From assembly GCA_020002185.1 (NCBI GenBank), contig CM034541.1, positions 33,913,852-33,977,851 of the forward strand: DNA of 64,000 nucleotides, read 5' to 3'. The translations under genes and the position numbers were made by a program. Origin of the DNA: Paraescarpia echinospica. Taxonomy: Eukaryota; Annelida; Polychaeta; Sabellida; Siboglinidae. Positions 56,449 through 64,000 of this stretch are shown here, piece after piece. Positions within the stretch are counted from its first letter, which is position 1, and each line of letters begins with the position of its first letter. The notes below the pieces were generated by a model that was not told where the DNA came from, did not search any database, and was given only the letters and a program-made list of their open reading frames with translations.

Positions 56449-59400
56449 TAGGTGAGCATATCGACCCCAATGGCTACGCAATGTTGTTGTTTGTCTTGCA
56501 GGTGAGCACTTAGACCACTAAGTTGTTTGTCTTGTAGGTGAGCACCTAGACCACTAAGTTGTTTGTCTTGTAGGTGAACACATAGACCACTAAGTTGTTT
56601 GTCTTGTAGGTGAGCACATAAACTACAATGGCTACACAGTGTTGTTTTCTGACTTGTAGGTGAGCACATAGACTACAATGGCTACACAGTGTTGTTGTCT
56701 GACTTGTACTTTTAGGTGAGCACATAGACTACAATAGCTGTGCAGTGTTGTTGTCTGAATACTACTTGTAGGTGAGCACATAAACTACAATGGCTACGCA
56801 GTGTTGTTGTCTGACGTGTACTTTTAGGTGAGCACATAGACTACAATAGCTGTGCAGTGTTGTTGTCTGACTACTACTTGTAGGTGAACACATAGACTAC
56901 AATGGCTATGCAGTGTTGTATGCCTTGTAGGTGAGCACATAGATTACAATGGCTATGCAGTGTTGTTGTCTGTCTTGTAGGTGAGCACATAGACTACAAT
57001 GGCTATGCAGTGTTGTTGTCTGTCTTGTAGGTGAGCACATAGACTACAATGGCTATGCAGTGTTGTTGTCTGTCTTGTAGGTGAGCACATATACTACAAT
57101 GGCTATGCAGTGTTGTTGTATGCCTTGTAGGTGAACACATATACTACAATGGCTATGCAGTGTTGTTGTATGCCTTGTAGGTGAACACATAGACTACAAT
57201 GGCTATGCAGTGTTGTTGTCTGTCTTGTAGGTGAGCACATAGACTACAATGGCTATGCAGTGTTGTTGTCTGTCTTGTAGGTGAGCACATATACTACAAT
57301 GGCTATGCAGTGTTGTTGTCTGTCTTGTAGGTGAACACATAGACTACAATGGCTATGCAGTGTTGTTGTCTGTCTTGTAGGTGAACACATAGACTACAAT
57401 GGCTATGCAGTGTTGTTGTATGCCTTGTAGGTGAACACATAGACTACAATGGCTATGCAGTGTTGTTGTCTGTCTTGTAGGTGAACACATATACTACAAT
57501 GGCTATGCAGTGTTGTTGTATGCCTTGTAGGTGAACACATAGACTACAATGGCTATGCAGTGTTGTTGTCTGTCTTGTAGGTGAACACATAGACTACAAT
57601 GGCTATGCAGTGTTGTTGTCTGTCTTGTAGGTGAGCACATAGACTACAATGGCTATGCAGTGTTGTTGTCTGTCTTGTAGGTGAACACATATACTACAAT
57701 GGCTATGCAGTGTTGTTGTCTGTCTTGTAGGTGAACACATAGACTACAATGGCTATGCAGTGTTGTTGTCTGTCTTGTAGGTGAACACATAGACTACAAT
57801 GGCTATGCAGTGTTGTTGTATGCCTTGTAGGTGAACACATAGACTACAATGGCTATGCAGTGTTGTTGTCTGTCTTGTAGGTGAACACATATACTACAAT
57901 GGCTATGCAGTGTTGTTGTATGTCTTGTAGGTGAACACATAGACTACAATGGCTATGCAGTGTTGTTGTCTGTCTTGTAGGTGAACACATAGACTACAAT
58001 GGCTATGCAGTGTTGTTGTCTGTCTTGTAGGTGAGCACATAGACTACAATGGCTATGCAGTGTTGTCTGTCTTGTAGGTGAACATATATATTACGATGGC
58101 TATGTAGTGTTGTTGTCATAGACTACAATGACTATGCAGTGTTGCTGTATGCCTTGTAGGTGAGCACATAGACTACAATGGTTATGCAGTGTTGTTGTCT
58201 GTCTTGTAGGTGAGCACATAGACTACAATGGTTATGCAGTGTTGTTGTCTGTCTTGTAGGTGAGCACATAGACTACAATGGCTATGCAGTGTTGTCTGTC
58301 TTGTAGGTGAGCACATAGACTACAATGGTTATGCAGTGTTGTTGTCTGTCTTGTAGGTGAGCACATAGACTACAATGGCTATGCAGTGTTGTTGTCTGTC
58401 TTGTAGGTGAGCACATAGACTACAATGGTTATGTAGTGTTGTTGTCTGTCTTGTAGGTGAGCATATAAACTACAATGGCTATGCAGTGTTGTTGTCTGTC
58501 TTGTAGGTGAGCACATAGACTACAATGGTTATGCAGTGTTGTTGTCTGTCTTGTAGGTGAGCACATAGACTACAATGGTTATGCAGTGTTGTTGTCTGTC
58601 TTGTAGGTGAGCACATAGACTACAATGGTTATGCAGTGTTGTTGTCTGTCTTGTAGGTGAGCACATAGACTACAATGACTATGCAGTGTTGTTGTGTGTC
58701 TTGTAGGTGAGCACATAGACTACAATGGTTATGCAGTGTTGTTGTCTGTCTTGTAGGTGAGCACATAGACTACAATGACTATGCAGTGTTGTTGTATGTC
58801 TTGTAGGTGAGCACATAGACTACAATGGTTATGCAGTGTTGTTGTCTGTCTTGTAGGTGAGCACATAGACTACAGTGGTTATGCAGTGTTGTTGTCTGTC
58901 TTGTAGGTGAGCACATAGACTACAATGGCTATGCAGTGTTGTTGTCTGTCTTGTAGGTGAACATATAGATTACGATGGCTATGTAGTGTTGTTGTCTGTC
59001 TTGTAGGTGAACATATAGATTACGATGGCTATGTAGTGTTGTTGTCATAGACTACAATGACTATGCAGTGTTGTTGTATGCCTTGTAGGTGAGCACATAG
59101 ACTACAATGGTTATGCAGTGTTGTTGTCTGTCTTGTAGGTGAGCACATAGACTACAATGGTTATGCAGTGTTGTTGTCTGTCTTGTAGGTGAGCACATGG
59201 ACTACAATGGTTATGCAGTGTTGTTGTCTGTCTTGTAGGTGAGCACATAGACTACAATGGTTATGCAGTGTTGTTGTCTGTCTTGTAGGTGAGCACATAG
59301 ACTACAATGACTATGCAGTGTTGTCGTCTGTCTTGTAGGTGAGCACATAGACTACAATGGTAATGCAGTGTTGTTGTCTGTCTTGTAGGTGAGCTCATAG

Positions 59401-59946
59401 ACTACAATGACTATGCAGTGTTGTTGTATGTCTTGTAGGTGAGCACATAGACTACAATGGTTATGCAGTGTTGTTGTCTGTCTTGCAGGTGAGCACATAG
59501 ACTACAATGGTTATGCAGTGTTGTTGTCTGTCTTGTAGGTGAGCACATAGACTACAATGGCTATGCAGTGTTGTTGTCTGTCTTGTAGGTGAACATATAG
59601 ATTACGATGGCTATGTAGTGTTGTTGTCATAGACTACAATGACTATGCAGTGTTGTTGTATGCCTTGTAGGTGAACATATAGATTACGATGGCTATGTAG
59701 TGTTGTTGTCATAGACTACAGTGGCTATGCAGTGTTGTTGTCTGTCTTGTAGGTGAACATATAGATTACGATGGCTATGTAGTGTTGTTGTCATAGACTA
59801 CAATGACTATGCAGTGTTGTTGTATGCCTTGTAGGTGAGCACATAGACTACAATGGTTATGCAGTGTTGTTGTCTGTCTTGTAGGTGAGCACATAGACTA
59901 CAATGGTTATGCAGTGTTGTTGTCTGTCTTGTAGGTGAGCACATCG
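56449..59946 (+). repeat. 50-bp array derived from the GALK2 intron-exon junction, about 70 units
   Basis: The typical unit is GTGAGCACATAGACTACA plus ATGGCTATGCAGTGTTG plus TTGTCTGTCTTGTAG. The first 35 nt equal the start of the GALK2-like exon at 61345 except for occasional third-base changes. The last 15 nt equal the intron just before that exon. A TGTTG at both places gives a natural slippage point. The left end holds shorter and more diverged units; the bulk (56930-58070) is almost uniform. A 46-bp variant with GTCATAGACTACAATGACT recurs at 58117, 59045, 59627, 59703 and 59793, marking higher-order blocks. In frame, each unit ends in a stop (TAG at the acceptor). Confidence 0.97.
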
Positions 59947-60908
59947 TGATGTGCTCGCCAATGAGCTCATGCAAGAAAATTCGGGCTGCTTTACGCTTAA
60001 AAGGTACGGAAATAAGTCTCAATACTGTTTCGAGACGTCTCAGCAAGGAATTTGGGCTCAAGTTCCGCAAGCCGGCCCGGAAGCCACGCCTGACACCTGT
60101 GATGAAAAACAAGAGACTGGACTTTGCCAGACGACATCGCCACTGGACTCTCGCGCAGTGGAAGAAAGTGTTGTTCTCAGATGAATCGACCATGCGACAG
60201 TTTATTCCTCGCAAGAGGCACGCTAGGCGGCCAGTAGGTAAGCGATTTGATGAGAAATATACAGCAGCCACAATGAAACACCTGCCAAGTCAGATGATTT
60301 GGGGTGCTATGTCATGTTTTGGCCCTTCTGGTCTGTATTGTATTCCACCTAACACCACTGTGAATGGACCTAGGTACATGGAGTTGCTGTAGGAGAAGCT
60401 GAAACTGCATATGGACATCCACAAATGTACGATTTCCATGCAAGATGGTGCTCCTTGTCACCGATCCAAGGTAGCCACTGATTTCCTCAAGAAGAACAAA
60501 ATCTCCATGCTGGAATGGCCTGGGAACAGCCCAGATCTAAATCCCATTGAGAACCTGTTGACTATAATGAAGGATAAGGTGGCAGACAAACAACCACCAA
60601 GCGCTCAAAACTTGAAACAAGCTATCAAGGACGTTTGGGTCACCGAAATCATCCAGGAGTACTGCGAATCTCTGGTTTCTTGCATGCCATATCGCATCCA
60701 GGCGGTCATTGACAGCAAAGGAGGCCATACTAAATACTGAAAAGTAGAGACACTGACACTTTTGGATGACAGAAAGTTTCATATTATGTTGTACTACGTT
60801 TATTTGGCGAAATAAACTGATATAATGTTATGTGAAGGCCAAAAAATCACAGTTTTGTAAAATTTCTTCAAAAAATCGTGCCTGGTCTTAAACATTTGCA
60901 AATGACTG
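59947..60908 (+). mobile_element. Tc1-like DNA transposon, left end missing
   Basis: The element is inserted in the 50-bp array. The right end reads TTAAACATTTGCAAATGACTG and is followed by TA and array sequence (TAGACTACAATGG), as expected for insertion at a TA. The left inverted repeat and the start of the transposase are missing; instead the array runs into GAGCACATCGTGATGTGCTC, a perfect 8-bp hairpin with a 4-nt loop made from array and element sequence. Confidence 0.92.
59967..60740 (+). pseudogene. Tc1-type transposase, truncated with one in-frame stop
   Basis: The frame encodes the end of the second helix-turn-helix (LNTVSRRLSKEFGLKFRKPA) and a DD34E catalytic domain: first Asp in LFSDEST, second in MQDGAPCH, and Glu in SPDLNPIEN, 34 residues after the second Asp. 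The N-terminal DNA-binding half is absent. A single TAG at 60390-60392, after RYMELL, breaks an otherwise open frame that ends GGHTKY at 60740. The catalytic residues are intact, but the truncation and the stop make it non-functional. The usual length is about 340 residues; about 260 remain. Confidence 0.92.
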
Positions 60909-61344
60909 TAGACTACAATGGCTATGCAGTGTTGTTGTCTGACTTGTAGGTGAACACATAGACTACAATGACTATGCAGTGTTGTTGTCTGTCTTGTAGG
61001 TTAGCACATAGACTACAATGGCTACACAGTGTTGTTGTCTGTCTTGTAGGTGAGCACATAGACTACAATGGCTATGCAGTGTTGTTGTCTGTCTTATAGG
61101 TGAGCACATAGACTAGCTACACAGTGTTGTTGTCTGTGTTGTAGGTGAGCACATAGACTACAATGGCTACGCAGTGTTGTTGTCTGTCTTTTAGGTGAGC
61201 ACATAGACTACAATGGCTACGCAGTGTTGTTGTCTGTCTTATAGGTGAGCACATAGACTACAATGGCTATGCAGTGTTGTTGTCTGTCTTATAGGTGAGC
61301 ACATAGACTACAATGGCTACGCAGTGTTGTTGTCTGTCTTGTAG
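60909..61344 (+). repeat. 50-bp GALK2-derived array, right part, about nine units
   Basis: Continues the array after the Tc1 element and leads directly into the true exon. Units here more often read GGCTACGCAG, as the true exon does, and acceptors vary (TCTTATAG, TCTTTTAG, TGTTGTAG). These right-hand units are thus closest to the source. Confidence 0.96.
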
Positions 61345-61471
61345 GTGAGCACATAGACTACAATGGCTACGCAGTGTTGCCCATGGCTGTGGAACAGGAC
61401 ATTGTGATAGCAGCATCATCTGACCCTCACAGTATGCTGCTTCAGTTGGCAAATACAAACTCAGAATATCA
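61345..61471 (+). CDS. GALK2: GALK2-like kinase, exon completing the galactokinase signature
   Basis: A 127-bp exon lies between acceptor TGTCTTGTAG and donor TATCA|GTAAGT; it starts in phase 1 and ends in phase 2. It encodes [20 protein letters not shown], then [20 protein letters not shown] and [10 protein letters not shown] completes the galactokinase signature begun in the 53457 exon; the Glu, His and Asp contact the sugar in the family. VLPMAVEQD and LQLANTN are typical of GALK2. The first 35 nt are the same as the unit of the array that ends right here, so this exon is the source or last unit of the array. The acceptor is immediately followed by GTGAGC. Remaining exons, with the ATP-binding GHMP motif, lie beyond the window. 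Confidence 0.92.
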
Positions 61472-61759
61472 GTAAGTTTGTGTTAAATATTTCTTAATAT
61501 TTAATAAGAAATATGTGTAATACAATTACCGTGCAACATTTGATCAATCTCGCAAATTGGTCACCTCTAAGCGTAATCTTTGGGACCTCACTGGATCTGG
61601 AGCTGTTAGTCGGACATATCAGTCACTGGGAGTATGATTGATCTGCCTGTTTTAACATTTGAAAGCAAAGAAGTTTTTAGACCTTTTTTGTATCTAATAC
61701 AGAAGTTGGCAGCACTAGCAAATCATAAATCTTGCAGATCGATGATGTTGATGAAAACG
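61472..61759. other. Intron start, no feature recognised
   Basis: AT-rich intron sequence between the GALK2-like exon and the LINE. Confidence 0.5.
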
Positions 61760-63300
61760 CACATCGTGTTTTACTTTTTAGCTGAAAATACACTCAGTTA
61801 CATTTAGTATTAATCACATCACTTTTTATCTACGTGTATCCTGCCTTTTTAAGGTATGTATCGATTTTACTTTTAAACATATTCACGCTACTAGCACCAA
61901 CACAATCAGGAGACAATCTGTTCCATTCATTTAGAGTCCTTTGTGATAATGAGAACTTTCTTATATCTAATCTACACTGCTCCTAGAATATTTCTATCAA
62001 TATTTTCATAACCATCCAATATTTTAAACACTTCTATCTGATCTCCTCTCAATCTCCTGGTCTCTAGTGTTGTTAAACCACATTTTTTAGGCGTATTTCG
62101 TAACTAAGATCCCTCAGTTTTGGTATCATTTTAGTTGCTCTCCTCTGTACTCTTTCTAGCATATCTATGTCCTTCCTGCGATATGGCCTCCACGCTTGAC
62201 TACAGTATTCTAAATGAGGCCTAACTATTGTCTTGTACAGCGATATTATTAGCTCTTTTTCCTTATACCTTATGTTTCGCCTAATTAATCCAATGATTTG
62301 ATTTCCCTTTGAAGCGGCTATACCGCACAGCTCTGAAACCCTTCATATCAGCATTAATGGTTAACCCTAAGTCCTTTTCTTTTACAGTAATACTTACCTG
62401 GGTAGTACAGAATCTCCCATTGTATATTGTATATCTTCGTTCCCATGTCCTGAGTGGAGGCATTTACATTTCCCAAAATTGAACAACATTTGCCATTTTT
62501 CAGACCATTTTATCAACTTGTCAAGATCATCTTGTAAATGCTGTCTATCTTCATCACGTTTAATCCTTCTAAACAATTTTGTATCATCCGCAAATTTCAA
62601 CACCTTGCTTGTTATATCATCGTCCAAATCGTTTGATATATAATAAGAATATTATAGGTCCCAGTACTGATCCCTGTGGTACCCCACTCAAAACTGATTT
62701 CCAGTTTGAAGCCTCCCCATCAACTACTACACGTTGTCTTGTGTCAATCAGCCATTTTTCTATCCAGTTTATTATACCATTTCCTATGCCATGGGCCTTT
62801 AGTTTAAGCAGTAATCTTTGATGTGGCACTTTGTTGAAAACTTTCTGAAAATCTAAGTAGATGATATCTACTGGTGATTCCTCATCTACCCACTTAGTGA
62901 TATCTTCCAAAAAACATAACATATTTGTTAAGCATGACCTCGCTTTTAGAAACCCATGTTGAGATGGGTTTATCAAGTTATGTTTAACAAGAAAAACCAC
63001 CATGTGATCTTTAATTAGTCTTTCTAATAATTTACAAATCACCGATGTTAAACTCACTGGTCTGTAGTTCTCTGACTTGTTTTTGGAACCTTTTTTAAAT
63101 AACGGTATAATGTTTGCTTCTTTCCATTCTAAAGGAACCACTCCCTCTTGTAATGACAAGTTGAAAACTGTTGCAAGCGGTATGCTAATTTGTTCTACAA
63201 TTTCTAATAGTAGTTTGGGCGGAATCCCATCCACTCCAGGTGATTTATTATCCTTCATAGCCCTAATTGTCTTAGCTATCATTTGTACTCTACTGGAGAA
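61760..63300 (-). mobile_element. CR1-like LINE, RT and C-terminal part
   Basis: On the minus strand from 63300: MKDNKSPGVDGIPPKLLLEI, LFKKGSKNKSENYRPVSLTS, DIIYLDFQKVFNKVPHQRL and LSGVPQGSVLGPIIFLLYI. After a frameshift near 62620 come VLKFADDTKLFRRI, DDLDKLIKWSEKWQMLFNFG and weaker C-terminal remnants to about 61850. The KSPGVDGIPPKLL and WSEKWQM-FN--KC boxes are typical of CR1-group RTs. 5' truncated and broken by stops in the last third. It lies antisense in the GALK2-like gene. Confidence 0.9.
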
Positions 63301-63393
63301 ATAATGACTAGTGATTTAGAATATTGATAGTTTGCATAAATTGAAGCATAGTGTTTATCACTGTGCAGGGTTTATGCCAGAACAACAACAATA

Positions 63394-63520
63394 ACAAGTC
63401 ACTGCAGGGTCAGAAGTCTGCCTAAGGGCATTCACCAATAACAAGTCACTGCAGGGTCAGAAGTCTGCCTAAGGGCATTCACCAATAACAAGCCACTGCA
63501 GGGTCAAAAGGCTGCATAAG
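63394..63520. repeat. 47-bp tandem repeat, about 2.7 units
   Basis: Two near-identical copies and a diverged third of AATAACAAGTCACTGCAGGG plus TCAGAAGTCTGCCTAAGGG plus CATTCACC. Confidence 0.92.
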
Positions 63521-63800
63521 GTCAAATCTCTGCAGGGGGTGGCTATCCAATCACAACATTGGCACCCTCTGAAACTCACCCTCTACCTCCTATATGCAGA
63601 GGGTAGCTGCCCAATCATAACATATACCCTTTGGCATGGGAAGTAAAGCTATCCAATCATCTACATTTGCCCAGGGTTATAGGAAGAACAGCTTCTACCC
63701 ACGATGCCATCTTTGTCTTTAGCACGAACAAAGAAGCACGTCACCCACCAACCAACCCCATTTATCCACCTTTGTAAATGATAGGAGGGTCAGTATCTCT
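63521..63800. repeat. Degenerate repeat region
   Basis: Several imperfect copies of GCTATCCAATCA or GCTGCCCAATCATAACA spaced about 50-70 bp. No coding region. Confidence 0.45.
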
Positions 63801-64000
63801 AAGGGGTTCAGACCCAGGATTCTGGACATGTGGCCACAGTCACATGACCATTGATCAAGTAGCTGGCCCAGGATCACATCTGGTCACGTAAAATATCTCT
63901 CGGCTTGACACCCAGAGGGATGCAGACCCAGGATTCTGGTCATGTGGCCGCAGTCACATAATGAAGTAACTGACCCAGGTCATGTGAAATATCCTGGTCT
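63801..64000. repeat. Repeat of about 105 bp, two units, cut by the window end
   Basis: Shared blocks are CAGACCCAGGATTCTGG, CATGTGGCC, CAGTCACAT, GCCCAGGATC or ACCCAGGTCA, and AAATATC. The array may continue beyond the window. Confidence 0.8.

Larger units (their letters stand above)
53546..61344 (+). other. 7.8-kb GALK2-like intron filled with tandem arrays
   Basis: The intron starts GTGAGG and ends at TCTTGTAG. It holds a 39-bp array, microsatellites, a 50-bp array made of its own acceptor and exon start, and a Tc1-type transposon. The segment 54876-56160 shows no gene; GTTACGGTGGCGCAGTGG at about 55630 resembles the head of a tRNA-derived SINE, but no full element was seen. Confidence 0.8.

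Noticed and set aside
61267..61458. Minus-strand frame across the GALK2-like exon
   Set aside because: Shadow of the array and exon on the plus strand.

Overview
The window is nuclear DNA of an invertebrate animal, most likely a marine lophotrochozoan or a non-vertebrate deuterostome; the species cannot be fixed from sequence alone. The evidence is GT-AG introns, EGF exons of the classic phase 1-1 type, a vanin/biotinidase-family gene, two exons of a GALK2-type kinase, and a dense load of LINE, Ty3/gypsy, Tc1/mariner and SINE sequence in AT-rich DNA. No bacterial-type operon, CRISPR array, rRNA gene or intact tRNA gene was seen.

Layout. 0-15.4 kb, plus strand: two EGF exons (383-496, 1777-1911), then a 4.4-kb array of a 32-bp repeat that is interrupted by a decayed Ty3/gypsy element (about 6784-10961), then two exons of a vanin/biotinidase-like amidohydrolase (11316-11467, 13672-15006) with a polyA signal. 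All splice phases are compatible, so these may be one gene whose product has EGF repeats in front of the enzyme. 16-25 kb: two LINE copies. 26-31 kb: a 40-bp minisatellite, then a 3-kb element with inverted terminal repeats around a broken gene of an uncharacterised family. 31-41 kb: LINE fragments, a hAT-like remnant containing a SINE, a 1.5-kb palindrome with a tRNA-like cassette in each arm, and a 27-bp array. 41.6-44.6 kb: a second element with terminal inverted repeats, carrying a copied piece of the GALK2 gene. 45-48.6 kb: a SINE and a CR1/L2-like LINE. 50.9-51.7 kb: a 36-bp array.

52-61.5 kb, plus strand: a GALK2-like (N-acetylgalactosamine kinase) gene. The exon at 53457-53545 ends inside the galactokinase signature and the exon at 61345-61471 completes it. 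The 7.8-kb intron between them holds a 39-bp array and a 50-bp array of about 80 units. Each 50-bp unit is the last 15 nt of this intron plus the first 35 nt of the downstream exon, so a splice acceptor with partial coding sequence has been tandemly amplified in front of the real exon. Each unit reads TAG|GTGAGC, which looks like an acceptor and a donor at the same point. A Tc1-type transposon sits inside the array. This is the most unusual structure in the window. The end (61.8-64 kb) holds a CR1-like LINE on the minus strand and short tandem repeats.

From sequence alone the conserved host genes seen are the EGF/vanin-like locus and the GALK2-like locus; nearly everything else recognisable is mobile or tandemly repeated DNA. 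Database searches, RNA evidence and copy counts were not available, so family assignments rest on motifs recognised by eye.
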